A stretch of 64,000 bases of DNA. Source: an uncultured Fibrobacter sp. (GTDB lineage: Bacteria; Fibrobacterota; Fibrobacteria; Fibrobacterales; Fibrobacteraceae). The notes below the pieces were generated by a model that was not told the origin of the DNA, searched no databases, and saw nothing but the letters and a program-made list of their open reading frames with translations. A program made the position numbers and the translations under genes. Where the stretch lies: NCBI GenBank assembly GCA_946413655.1, contig CAMKLO010000005.1:29150-93149 (forward strand). The letters run 5' to 3'. Below are positions 1-7,977 of the stretch, one piece after another; the first letter of the stretch is position 1; each line of letters begins with the position of its first letter.

Positions 1-1
1 C

Positions 2-1501
2 AACTTAAAGACCGTCAAGGGAAGGAAGAAAAAGTGGGTATATGGAATTGATCCTGAAAAGTCCGTGATTACGCTTGGCGGGACAATCGGCGAAGGGGTC
101 GATTCGGCGAGCATGGTACTCCCGATTCGCAATCCGGTGGGGTATTTTAGGGCCGCGTTCATGTATGCGCTCAAGAATCGTGGAATAGTCTTTAAAGAAA
201 ACAACTTGGTTACATCAAAAAATGAATTGAAAAAGTTTTCGTTCTCGGCGGCGCCCTTGTTGAGTATCCTTGACGAAATCAATCAGCGCAGCCAGAATTT
301 CCACGCCGAGACGCTTTTGCGAAATCTCGGAGCGCAAGTTGTGGGTGAGGGCAGTGTCGAAGGTGGACGCAAGGCGGAACGCAGGTTTCTTTTGGAAATG
401 GACCTGAACCCGACGCATTTTGACGTGTGGGACGGCAGCGGCCTTTCACCTGAAAACAAGGTGCAGCCTTCTACGATTGCGCACATGCTCGCGAAAATGG
501 CGCGACATCCGAAGGGCCAATATTATATCAACAGTTTTGCGAGTCCCGGCGTGGGTTCCGGAGCAAAGCGCATGCAGAATTTGGACGCCATATGGCTTAC
601 CCGTTTCAAGACGGGCTTTATTTCAGAAGTCTATGGCTTGGTCGGATACATTTACACAATTGACGAAGATACGCTTGCTGTTGCCATGTATTTGAACGGC
701 ACGAATGAAACTCCGGATATCAAGAGCAAGGACGTTCTCGACACGCTCTGGATGAGGATAATCGATTATACGAACAAAGGCCGTCAGTCGCTTATGGAGA
801 TGAAGACCATGTGGCTAGAAGCGCAGGGAATCATCGGATTGAACAAGCGCCTGGATTATTTTTCGCAGCAACTCTTGGGACGCCCCTACAAGCTTGGGCC
901 GATGGGCGAAGGCCATTTTGACCGCATTGACGATAAACCGTTAGTTTATTTAGACTCCGTCGATTGCATGACGTACGTGGAAAACGTCGTTGCGCTTGCC
1001 ATGGCGAAAAGCGAAAAGTCGCTATTCAAGCAACTCCAGCGCCTCCGCTATAAGGGCGGCAATATCAGCTATATGACGCGTAAACATTACATGCTCGACG
1101 ACTGGGTCGGTGAAGGGAAATATGCGAAAGTCGTCCCGATGGAAGGCGAAGTCTCGGTGACGCGCACAATGCCCAAGAAGGAATTTTTCAAGAGCCACAA
1201 CCTCAAATATACGGGGAAGGAAAAGCCGCTCAAAATTCGCTACATGCCTTTGGACAAGGCAATCGAAATGGCGAAAAAGCCGTACACCGGAGCGATGAAA
1301 GTTCTCGGTGTGGCGTTTGTTGCTTCTTCCGACAAAATCGATGTGACGCATACGGGATTAGTCGTGTTTACGCCGGGGAAAAAGCCTGTTCTACGCCATG
1401 CGTCTTCCATCAAGAAGCAGGTTGTCGAGCTCCCGCTTGCCGATTATCTCGCTACCCGCAAAATTCCGGGAATTACGTTCTTTAAGTTTATACAACATTA
1501 G
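2..1501 (+). CDS. PBP4-type D-Ala-D-Ala carboxypeptidase fused to DUF1460 amidase-like domain (5' end missing)
   Basis: The frame is open to the left edge, so the N-terminus, including the SxxK serine motif of peptidase family S13, is outside the window. The first half shows the S13 SxN motif (SQN, Ser codon at 290) and the KTG motif (codons 608-616, FKTGFISEVYGLVGY). These are typical of PBP4/DacB enzymes that cut D-Ala-D-Ala peptides in the periplasm. The second half, from about nt 850, matches DUF1460 (NlpC/P60-like N-acetylmuramoyl-L-alanine amidase fold): LLGRPYKLGPMGEG, a likely nucleophile Cys in VDCMTYVEN (codon 965) and His in THTGLVV (codon 1349). The fusion would join a peptidoglycan peptidase and an amidase-like enzyme in one secreted protein. 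Domain calls come from motifs only. The C-terminus ends normally at TAG. Confidence 0.8.
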   Translation, partial: NLKTVKGRKKKWVYGIDPEKSVITLGGTIGEGVDSASMVLPIRNPVGYFRAAFMYALKNRGIVFKENNLVTSKNELKKFSFSAAPLLSILDEINQRSQNFHAETLLRNLGAQVVGEGSVEGGRKAERRFLLEMDLNPTHFDVWDGSGLSPENKVQPSTIAHMLAKMARHPKGQYYINSFASPGVGSGAKRMQNLDAIWLTRFKTGFISEVYGLVGYIYTIDEDTLAVAMYLNGTNETPDIKSKDVLDTLWMRIIDYTNKGRQSLMEMKTMWLEAQGIIGLNKRLDYFSQQLLGRPYKLGPMGEGHFDRIDDKPLVYLDSVDCMTYVENVVALAMAKSEKSLFKQLQRLRYKGGNISYMTRKHYMLDDWVGEGKYAKVVPMEGEVSVTRTMPKKEFFKSHNLKYTGKEKPLKIRYMPLDKAIEMAKKPYTGAMKVLGVAFVASSDKIDVTHTGLVVFTPGKKPVLRHASSIKKQVVELPLADYLATRKIPGITFFKFIQH

Positions 1502-1509
1502 TTTTAAAC

Positions 1510-1612
1510 AGTCATCCCGGCGGAGCTGTATTTGAATTGTCATCCCGGACTTGTTCCGGGCTCGGCTTATACAATCCGTCATCCTGAACGAATGTGAAGG
1601 ATCCAGTGACAG
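1510..1612. repeat. Cluster of GTCATCC-type intergenic palindromic repeats
   Basis: Three units start with GTCATCC at 1511, 1539 and 1578. The middle one holds a perfect hairpin (CCCGGA, 5-nt loop, TCCGGG, 1544-1560). The third reads GTCATCCTGAACGAATGTGA and ends in GGATCCAGTGAC. It is the same unit family seen at 23.8, 26.1, 41.2 and 63.7 kb. The cluster lies between two convergent genes, so it may also act as a weak bidirectional terminator. No transposase is nearby. Confidence 0.6.
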
Positions 1613-1626
1613 AACATGGACTGTGT

Positions 1627-2094
1627 TTACAACAGCGAGTCCAAAGCGACAATCGCCACGAGGCTGTAGTCGCCTTTTTTGTCTTCTGGTGCGGTTGCTT
1701 CGTCCAAGGCGCTTGGAGCAAAGACGGTCCAGGCATCGGGCGCCCAGCCGTAAGCGTTCATGGTGAGCTCGTTGCCCATGGCGATTTCGGCGGCTTCGAT
1801 TTCTTCCCACTGGATGTTCCCTGTGGGTGCTTTGTAGTAGCGCAGCATGCCGATGGCGTCCATCATTTCGGGATAGTTATCGACAAATTCATAGACGCAG
1901 TCCTTGTAGCTTTTGCCGCTGACACGGACGACTTGGTACGTTCTGTTGTCCTTAAGAAACTTGGGTAGATCGCCGTGGTGCATCTCGATTTTGGCGCTTT
2001 TGCTGAAGAACGTCTCGAGTTCGCGGAAAACGTCTGAATCTTCTTCGAGGAGTGGCGAATGATTTTTGATGAGCGTTTTGATTTCTTCGGACAT
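1627..2094 (-). CDS. Hypothetical protein, 155 aa
   Basis: I do not recognise a family. The protein is acidic, cytosolic-looking (no signal peptide or membrane segment) and ends in a hydrophobic DYSLVAIVALDSLL. It starts at ATG 2094, which lies only 4 nt after TATCTTTA (2099-2106, minus strand), with no Shine-Dalgarno sequence; this suggests a leaderless mRNA. It is convergent with the preceding gene and divergent from purA, so it is probably monocistronic. Codon use resembles that of its neighbours, and no long competing frame makes more sense here. Confidence 0.6.
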   Translation of the reverse strand: MSEEIKTLIKNHSPLLEEDSDVFRELETFFSKSAKIEMHHGDLPKFLKDNRTYQVVRVSGKSYKDCVYEFVDNYPEMMDAIGMLRYYKAPTGNIQWEEIEAAEIAMGNELTMNAYGWAPDAWTVFAPSALDEATAPEDKKGDYSLVAIVALDSLL

Positions 2095-2098
2095 GCCG

Positions 2099-2106
2099 TA
2101 AAGATA
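2099..2106 (-). promoter_or_regulatory. -10-like box TATCTTTA next to start codon
   Basis: On the minus strand TATCTTTA is followed by 4 nt and then the ATG of the gene at 1627-2094. It resembles the TAnnTTTG -7 element known in Bacteroidetes. If real, transcription starts at or next to the AUG. No Shine-Dalgarno sequence is present between the box and the start codon. Confidence 0.4.
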
Positions 2107-2224
2107 AGAAATTTGTAATTTGTAAGGGTTGCCGGAAAAGGTGAGACTTGAAATACCCCCGTTTTTTCGGGTGAATTTGGGGTAGATTCGGGGGTGAAAG
2201 TTCGCATTTTTGGCTTGTACTTAC

Positions 2225-2232
2225 TATCTTTA
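2225..2232 (+). promoter_or_regulatory. Candidate purA promoter -10 box (TATCTTTA)
   Basis: TATCTTTA lies 70 nt upstream of the purA ATG, in the intergenic region divergent from the 1627-2094 gene. It has the same form as the boxes seen before other genes of the window. I see no convincing matched upstream element. Confidence 0.35.
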
Positions 2233-2244
2233 AAATGAAAAAGG

Positions 2245-2267
2245 GCTCCAGGGAGGTACCTTGGGGC
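2245..2267 (+). promoter_or_regulatory. Hairpin in the purA 5' leader
   Basis: GCTCCAGGG (2245-2253) pairs with CCTTGGGGC (2259-2267) over 9 positions, including G-U pairs, around a 5-nt loop. It lies between the candidate promoter and the AAGGA ribosome site. There is no following T-tract, so it is not an intrinsic terminator. It may stabilise the mRNA or bind a regulator; it does not resemble a purine riboswitch core. Confidence 0.35.
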
Positions 2268-2302
2268 AACCGTTTCGATTTTAAGATTAAAACGAAGGAA
2301 AT

Positions 2303-3586
2303 ATGGCAAATCGTGTAGTTATCGGCTCCCAGTGGGGCGACGAAGGAAAAGCCAAGGTTGTAGATTTCTTGACGCTCGATGCAGATATCATCGTGCGTTT
2401 TCAGGGCGGCGCCAATGCCGGCCATACTGTGGAAGTTGGTGACAAGAAGTTCGTCTTCCACTTGATTCCCTCGGGCATTATGCACCCGGACAAGATTTGC
2501 GTCATCGGTAACGGCGTTGTGCTCGACCCGATTCAGACTCTCAATGAAATTGCTGACCTCCATACGAAGGGTATCAACCCGGAAGGTCGTCTGTTTATCG
2601 CGAACAATGCTCATGTTGTGCTTCCGTACCACTCCACGCTCGACAAGGCCAAGGAGAAGAAGGCGGGCAAGGCTGCTATCGGTACTACGGGCCGCGGTAT
2701 CGGTCCGTGCTATAGCGACAAGGTGAACCGTATCGGTGTCCGCGTGGGTGACCTCATGGACGAACGCGAACTCCGCCCGCGTGTCGAAGCGATGGCGAAG
2801 GTCCACAACGAAGAATTCAAGGTGATGTACGATGTTCCGGAAATCGACCCGGAAGTGGTGATCAAGGACTATCTCGAACTGGGCCAGAAGATCAAGCCGT
2901 TCGTCGCCGACGTGAGCGAGATGCTCTACAAGGCCGTGAAGGAAGGCAAGCGTCTCGTGTTCGAAGGCGCCCAGGGCACTATCCTCGATGTCGATCAGGG
3001 CACGTACCCGTTCGTGACTTCGAGCAACACTGTTGCCGGTTACGCAAGCTGCGGCGCTGGCATCGGCCCCACGGTCCTCGACCAGGTTGTCGGTGTCGTC
3101 AAGGCTTACACGACTCGCGTGGGCAACGGTCCGTTCCCGACGGAACTTCTGGACGAGACGGGCGACAAGCTCCGCAACATCGGTAACGAATTCGGTGCAA
3201 CGACGGGCCGCAACCGCCGCTGCGGCTGGTTCGATGCTCCGGTGGTCCGCAAGGCGACGGTCGTGAATGGTCTTACTCACCTCGCTATCACCAAACTCGA
3301 TGTGCTCGACACGTTCGACACCATCAAGATTTGCACGCACTACATGTGCGATGGCGAAAAGCTCGATTTGATTCCGAACCAGCTCTCCAAGGTCGGACGC
3401 TGCACGCCGGTCTATGAAGAAATGCCGGGTTGGAAGGTCGATACGAGCAAGTGCCGCAAGTTCGATGAACTTCCGGAAAACGCAAAGAAGTATTTAAACC
3501 GTATGGCGGAACTCGTGGGCGTGAAGATTGGCATGGTCTCTATCGGTGCCAAGCGCGACCAGAGTATCGTCGTAGATCTGGATTAA
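2303..3586 (+). CDS. purA: Adenylosuccinate synthetase
   Basis: This enzyme converts IMP plus aspartate to adenylosuccinate using GTP, the first committed step to AMP, in the cytosol. The N-terminal GSQWGDEGKAKVVD is the PurA P-loop, with GKAK where most homologues have GKGK. The QGGANAGHT block and the TTGRGIGPCYSDK IMP-binding loop follow; GATTGRNRRCGWFD near residue 295 is the family signature. At 427 aa it has the usual length. The start ATG is preceded by GAAGGAAAT. It heads a close-packed run (purA, Crp/Fnr regulator, PASTA protein, TPR lipoprotein, LolB-like lipoprotein) with gaps of 6-22 nt, probably one transcript. None of the followers is a purine gene. Confidence 0.97.
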   Translation: MANRVVIGSQWGDEGKAKVVDFLTLDADIIVRFQGGANAGHTVEVGDKKFVFHLIPSGIMHPDKICVIGNGVVLDPIQTLNEIADLHTKGINPEGRLFIANNAHVVLPYHSTLDKAKEKKAGKAAIGTTGRGIGPCYSDKVNRIGVRVGDLMDERELRPRVEAMAKVHNEEFKVMYDVPEIDPEVVIKDYLELGQKIKPFVADVSEMLYKAVKEGKRLVFEGAQGTILDVDQGTYPFVTSSNTVAGYASCGAGIGPTVLDQVVGVVKAYTTRVGNGPFPTELLDETGDKLRNIGNEFGATTGRNRRCGWFDAPVVRKATVVNGLTHLAITKLDVLDTFDTIKICTHYMCDGEKLDLIPNQLSKVGRCTPVYEEMPGWKVDTSKCRKFDELPENAKKYLNRMAELVGVKIGMVSIGAKRDQSIVVDLD

Positions 3587-3608
3587 TCAAAAACAAGGGG
3601 AAAATAAA

Positions 3609-4319
3609 ATGGACGCATCCACAGTTGATTTGTTGAAGGGGGTTGAACTCTTTTCGGAGCTCAATGAAGAACAGTTGGGGATGATTGCCAATCTGGTAAT
3701 CGTCAAAAACTTCAATCGTGATGAGACTGTGGTCTTGGAAGGAGACGATTCGGTACAGGCTCTGTACTTGATCGCCACCGGTTCCGTGCAAGTCTATATG
3801 ACGGGCATCGACGGCCGCGAAACCATTTTGTCTTTCCTTGAACGCGGGGACTTTTTCGGGGAAATGTCGCTTATCGACGGCGAACCCCGGTCTGCCTCCG
3901 TCCGTACCGTGACTGACGCTAAGTTGCTTGTCATTCACCGTGAATCTTTCTTGAGCCTTATCCGCAAGTCGCCGGAGATTGCGATGGCGCTCATGAGCGA
4001 ACTTTGCAAGAGGCTCCGCAAGGCGAACAAGCAAATCGGTTCACTTTCGACGATGTCTGTGTCTGGCCGCGTGGCCGGTACGCTCCTGAACTTGATGCAG
4101 GAACGCGGTGTGCGCATCCATACGGACAACGGAAACATGGTGACGGTCATCCACAACCGCCCGACGCAGCAGCAACTCGCCGACATGTCTGGGACGACTC
4201 GTGAAACAGTGAGCCGTATCTGTTCCTTGTTGGTGCGTACAAATGCGATTGCGATGACCGGCAAGGATATCGTCATCTTTGACGAGGACGTGCTTCAGGA
4301 AAAAGCTACCAAGGGCTAG
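3609..4319 (+). CDS. Crp/Fnr-family transcriptional regulator
   Basis: This is a 236-aa cytosolic regulator. Residues 1-125 form a cyclic-nucleotide-binding beta-barrel; FLERGDFFGEMSLIDGEPRS matches the phosphate-binding cassette, including the conserved RS pair, so cAMP or a similar nucleotide may bind. Residues 150-225 hold the winged HTH, with TQQQLADMSGTTRETVSRIC as the recognition helix region. The four Fnr-type Fe-S cysteines are absent. AAGGGG lies 8 nt before the ATG. It is the second gene of the purA operon, 22 nt after purA. The target genes cannot be deduced from the sequence. Confidence 0.9.
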   Translation: MDASTVDLLKGVELFSELNEEQLGMIANLVIVKNFNRDETVVLEGDDSVQALYLIATGSVQVYMTGIDGRETILSFLERGDFFGEMSLIDGEPRSASVRTVTDAKLLVIHRESFLSLIRKSPEIAMALMSELCKRLRKANKQIGSLSTMSVSGRVAGTLLNLMQERGVRIHTDNGNMVTVIHNRPTQQQLADMSGTTRETVSRICSLLVRTNAIAMTGKDIVIFDEDVLQEKATKG

Positions 4320-4339
4320 GCCCGCTAAATAGAATTGAT

Positions 4340-5101
4340 ATGAATAAAATAAAGTCGCTTTGGAACAAGGTTAGGCAAACCGCCATTTTCAAGGCTTTTG
4401 TCATCTGGATTGTTGTCGTAGTTGTGCTTGTCTTTTTGGTCGATAAGCTTTTGATGCCTGCGTTTGCCGGGGCGTTTGCGAGTACGGGTACAGTCCCGAA
4501 TCTCGAAGGGCTTTCGGAACAGGCCGCGGATTCCGTGTTGAAAAAGGCTGGCTTTAAGTATGAATGGACTGAAGAAGGCCGCTACAGCGCTCAGGTCCCG
4601 GCGGGCATGGTGCTTGTGCAGATGCCGAAGGCTGGGCGTACGGCAAAGATCGGCCGCACGGTGAAGCTCACGAAGAGCCTCGGCCTTCGCAAGGTCGTGA
4701 TTCCCGACTTGCGTGGCAAAAGCCAGAAGCAGGCGGATATTTCGCTTGCCCGTGCAGGTCTTGTCCAAGGTGAAGTTGTCAAGGGCGCCCACCAGAGTAT
4801 TCCTCGCGGTGTTGTGATTCGCACGATTCCGATTGCTGGCGACACGGTACGCGTAGGCGATACGGTGAAGGTTGTTATTTCTGCTGGCGTTACGACAGGT
4901 CGAATTTTGCTCCCCAATTTCGAAGGAATCCTCATGGACGAAGTTTATCCGCACATGGATAGGCTTGGATTCAAGGTGGGTTCTATCAAGCGCATGAAAA
5001 GTGAAGATGGCGCTCGTCCTGGTTCCGTCATCGAAACCTCTCCGAAATATGGCGACTATCTGAAGCCGGGTTCGAGGGTTGACTTTATCATTGCGGACTA
5101 G
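4340..5101 (+). CDS. PASTA-domain membrane-anchored protein
   Basis: The protein has an N-terminal cytoplasmic stretch, one membrane helix (about residues 15-37) and a periplasmic part with three PASTA repeats (about 45-110, 115-182 and 186-253). Each repeat carries the typical VPNLEGLS / IPDLRGKS / LPNFEGIL opening and a G-x-V-I/V segment. PASTA domains bind peptidoglycan or lipid II in Ser/Thr kinases and PBPs, but this protein has neither a kinase nor a transpeptidase domain. A role as a cell-wall sensor or scaffold is inference. It is third in the purA operon, 20 nt after the Crp/Fnr gene. Confidence 0.85.
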   Translation: MNKIKSLWNKVRQTAIFKAFVIWIVVVVVLVFLVDKLLMPAFAGAFASTGTVPNLEGLSEQAADSVLKKAGFKYEWTEEGRYSAQVPAGMVLVQMPKAGRTAKIGRTVKLTKSLGLRKVVIPDLRGKSQKQADISLARAGLVQGEVVKGAHQSIPRGVVIRTIPIAGDTVRVGDTVKVVISAGVTTGRILLPNFEGILMDEVYPHMDRLGFKVGSIKRMKSEDGARPGSVIETSPKYGDYLKPGSRVDFIIAD

Positions 5102-5121
5102 AACTGTTTAGGGAGATTTTG

Positions 5122-7041
5122 ATGCTTCGTATCTTTTTTACGTGGTTGCTTTTTTGGGGAATGGTGTCTTTGTGCGCCTGCAGCTCTGCGCCTGCGAAAA
5201 AAAAGAACGATGTACATCCCGCTACTACAATGAATGCGGCCGATTCCGCTTTGGTCGAAAAGGTGGTGGCCGATGTGGCCGCGAAGCCCAAGGTCGAAGT
5301 TGATTTGGAAGCCGCCCATGAATTTTTCTTCCTTGCGAAGAATATGGAATTGCATGGCGACCAGCGTCAGGCCGATTTCTTCTGGAAGCAGGCTTATAAG
5401 GCGGACCCGACGAGCCGTTATTTGGGCTTTGGCGTTGCCGAACGTCTCGTTGCCGCTGGCGAAGATTCCTTGGCTTTAATCGAAGCGCAAAAGGCATCCA
5501 AGCTTAGGGGTAAACGCACGGCTTCGCAATATGCGTTGCTTGCCCGCCTTTATGTGAAAACCGGCGAATCCGATTCGTGCCGCAAGTATTTTAATTTGGG
5601 TTTGGATTCTTCGCGTTACCAGGACATGGCTTTGCTTTACGATTACAGCCTGTACCTCGAAGCTGTCCGTGACGAGAAAGAACTTGTCCGTATTTACGAC
5701 CTGCTTTTGCCGAAGGTCAATTACATTCCTACTTTGTTTCAACGTCAGCTGTCGCTTCTCCTGGATTTAGGGCGCGATTCTGCTGTGGTTGATCTTTTTG
5801 GTAAGGCGCACGAGGCCACTGGCGACAAGCAGATGCTTTTGCAGAAAGTACGCGGCCTCATGGCGATGAAACGCTACAAGGAAGCCATTGCCATTGTGGA
5901 TACGCTCACGAGCGCAAAACCCGAAGACGAGGAGATGACAATTATGGTGCTCTCTTCGATGCCGGGTGATAGTGCTTATGCATTTGCCATGAAGAAATAT
6001 TATGAGGATGGCGTGAAAACGCCTGCGGTTCTCTGCTTTATTGGCCAGTATGAATATGACATTGGCAACCGCGATAGCGCGAAGGTTCACTTGCTAGAAT
6101 CCGTAGGTAAGTTGCAGGGTCAACCGAAATACGCAAACCGCGCCTACCTTGGACTCGTGAACATCTTTGCGAGCGAACAAAAGTTTGCCGAAGCCATCAA
6201 GTACGCCGAAAAGTCCGATTCCGTCAGCAACGGCGACACGAGAATGCTGCTTGCGTCTGTGTATGCGTTGGCCGACAAGTACGACAAGGCTTACCCCCTG
6301 CTTGATTCGCTCATGCAGTTCTGGGGAACATGGAAACCGCTTCCTGGCGTTGTGGATTCCGTAAATCTTGCGCAGATGCAGAACGAAGCGCAGATAAAGT
6401 ATTTGCAGGTCCTCGACATTTATTCGAGAGCTCTCATCGGCGAAGCCTTGGATATCGAAAAGAACGTGCGCGCAGATTCTCTCAAGAAGGCTCGTGCTCT
6501 CGACAATCGCACTCGTGCGCAGCAAATGCTCGAAACCTTCTTTGCGAAGGATTCGACATATATGAGGGTTCGCCTTTCGATGGCGATGAACCTGGAACGT
6601 CTCAAACGCTACGACGAATCGTTCCTCCAATTTGAAGCCTTGTTGAAACAACCTGGGTTCTCTCCGCATGAGACGGCTTCGACCTTGAACTATTACGGTT
6701 ATTCGCTGATTGATTTGAACCGCTCGACGGATGAAGTCGAGAAGGGTTACAAACTTGTTCTCGAAGCCCTCGTTCTCGAAAAGGACGGTGAAGGGAAGGA
6801 TGCCTATTTGGATTCCAAGGCGTGGGGCCTGTACCGCCTGGGCCGTTTTGACGAAGCCTATCAGGTGATGCAGCTGATTGATAGCAAGATGATGGATCGT
6901 GACGATGTCTTCTGGGAACACATGGCCGCAATCCAGGATGCACTTGGTTTGAAAAAGAATGCTCGCAAGTCCTATAAGAAATTGCTGAAACTCAACCCCA
7001 AGCACCCTGCCGCATTGAAGTTCTTTGGCAAAAAGAAGTAG
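5122..7041 (+). CDS. TPR-repeat lipoprotein, 639 aa
   Basis: ATG 5122 is preferred over the adjacent TTG because GGGAG (5111-5115) is 6 nt upstream. The signal peptide ends in a lipobox (MVSLCAC, lipidated Cys), which predicts a periplasm-facing lipoprotein. The rest is alpha-helical with repeated TPR-like signatures, such as AEAIKYAEKSDSVSNGDTR, ALLARLYVKTGESDSC, and at the C-terminus KNARKSYKKLLKLNPKHPAA. Such proteins usually act as assembly or interaction platforms in outer-membrane biogenesis; the partner is unknown. It is immediately upstream of a LolB-like lipoprotein (7 nt gap), and the two may work together. Confidence 0.8.
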   Translation: MLRIFFTWLLFWGMVSLCACSSAPAKKKNDVHPATTMNAADSALVEKVVADVAAKPKVEVDLEAAHEFFFLAKNMELHGDQRQADFFWKQAYKADPTSRYLGFGVAERLVAAGEDSLALIEAQKASKLRGKRTASQYALLARLYVKTGESDSCRKYFNLGLDSSRYQDMALLYDYSLYLEAVRDEKELVRIYDLLLPKVNYIPTLFQRQLSLLLDLGRDSAVVDLFGKAHEATGDKQMLLQKVRGLMAMKRYKEAIAIVDTLTSAKPEDEEMTIMVLSSMPGDSAYAFAMKKYYEDGVKTPAVLCFIGQYEYDIGNRDSAKVHLLESVGKLQGQPKYANRAYLGLVNIFASEQKFAEAIKYAEKSDSVSNGDTRMLLASVYALADKYDKAYPLLDSLMQFWGTWKPLPGVVDSVNLAQMQNEAQIKYLQVLDIYSRALIGEALDIEKNVRADSLKKARALDNRTRAQQMLETFFAKDSTYMRVRLSMAMNLERLKRYDESFLQFEALLKQPGFSPHETASTLNYYGYSLIDLNRSTDEVEKGYKLVLEALVLEKDGEGKDAYLDSKAWGLYRLGRFDEAYQVMQLIDSKMMDRDDVFWEHMAAIQDALGLKKNARKSYKKLLKLNPKHPAALKFFGKKK

Positions 7042-7047
7042 GTTCGT

Positions 7048-7839
7048 ATGACCGCGGTATTTGACAAGGGTGCCTGTTTGCAAAAATTTTGGCGGGAATT
7101 TTTTTTACTGCTGTTGCTCACTCTCTTTTTGACAGGTTGTACCGGCGGGCGTCAGGCTGCGTCGAAAGCTGCAGAAAATGTCGAAGCTCCGCTCGATAGC
7201 CTCAAGGCCGTCTTTTCGCTTACAATTCAATCCCCGGATGGTGTAGAACATGATTTGGATGCCGTGCTGTTCTCGGTTCCGAACAAACGCTACCGCATGG
7301 AATTGACGGGTACGCTTGGCATCGGTGTCGCATCGCTCCTCTGGCTCCCCGAAGGCTGGCAGATGGTGTTCCCGATAGAAAAAATGTACGTGAAGGGAGC
7401 CGGTTACATGGTTGGGCTTTTGAACGATCCGTCGCTTCCGCTAGTACATATCCATCAGGTGGCCGGACTTTTTGACGGGAAAGTTATCCCCGACAATCTC
7501 GAAGAAATCTCTGTGCGCGATTCCGTGATTGTTGGCTCGGTAAATTCTGTTGTCTTGAAGATCCACGAAGCTCGTGACGCGATGACACGCCGTTATACTT
7601 ACGCCGAAAAAGACGGCGAAGTGCTCTGGCTACAGACGCTTGGCCGTGACGGCAAGGACGAAAAACTTGTCATTGAAGAATACAAGGAATTCAAGGGAGT
7701 AAAGACCCCCTCGCATATTTTATTTGTTCGTGATACGACAAAATTCCTCGAACTCCGCGTAAAACGTGTGACCCGCGGTAAATCATTTGGTTTTGGCACC
7801 TGGCGCCTGAATATCCCGAGAAGCTATAAGCAGATTTAA
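7048..7839 (+). CDS. LolB/DUF4292-like outer-membrane lipoprotein
   Basis: The 263-aa protein has a signal peptide with lipobox LTGCTGG (Cys about residue 31). The body looks like the LolA/LolB lipid-binding half-barrel: an early beta-strand region (SLKAVFSLTIQSPDG), a middle turn (GTLGIGVASLLWLPEGW) and a C-terminal strand-rich part ending in RLNIPRSYKQI. Members of this fold carry or receive lipoproteins or lipids. The assignment rests on overall pattern, so the molecular role is inferred. It is the last gene of the purA operon, only 6 nt after the TPR lipoprotein. Confidence 0.6.
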   Translation: MTAVFDKGACLQKFWREFFLLLLLTLFLTGCTGGRQAASKAAENVEAPLDSLKAVFSLTIQSPDGVEHDLDAVLFSVPNKRYRMELTGTLGIGVASLLWLPEGWQMVFPIEKMYVKGAGYMVGLLNDPSLPLVHIHQVAGLFDGKVIPDNLEEISVRDSVIVGSVNSVVLKIHEARDAMTRRYTYAEKDGEVLWLQTLGRDGKDEKLVIEEYKEFKGVKTPSHILFVRDTTKFLELRVKRVTRGKSFGFGTWRLNIPRSYKQI

Positions 7840-7907
7840 GTAACGGGCGAAAGACATCCCCTTGTATCACTATAAAAGGTAAAGTTGAGAAGTGGCTTCC
7901 CAGCTTA

Positions 7908-7957
7908 CACCGTTCAGGATGACGTTTCTAAGCCCTAAGCTCTAAGTTCTAAGTTCT
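7908..7957. repeat. GTCAT-type repeat end followed by a 7-bp tandem array
   Basis: TTACACCGTTCAGGATGACG is one end of the GTCATCCTGA repeat family in reverse. From 7928 four heptamers follow in strict phase: CTAAGCC, CTAAGCT, CTAAGTT, CTAAGTT. The array ends about 20 nt before the start codon of the next gene. Confidence 0.6.
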
Positions 7958-7965
7958 TTTTTTTG

Positions 7966-7973
7966 TAAATTAT
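7966..7973 (+). promoter_or_regulatory. -10-like box (TAAATTAT) 4 nt before a start codon
   Basis: TAAATTAT is followed by 4 nt and ATG 7978, with no Shine-Dalgarno sequence in between. This agrees with the start-proximal boxes at 12.36, 26.14, 32.10, 60.06 and 63.81 kb. Confidence 0.3.
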
Positions 7974-7977
7974 AACC

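Noticed and set aside
1952..3340. Antisense open frame (462 codons) over purA
   Set aside because: purA is unmistakable on the plus strand; the reverse frame also runs through the real gene at 1627-2094 in another frame.
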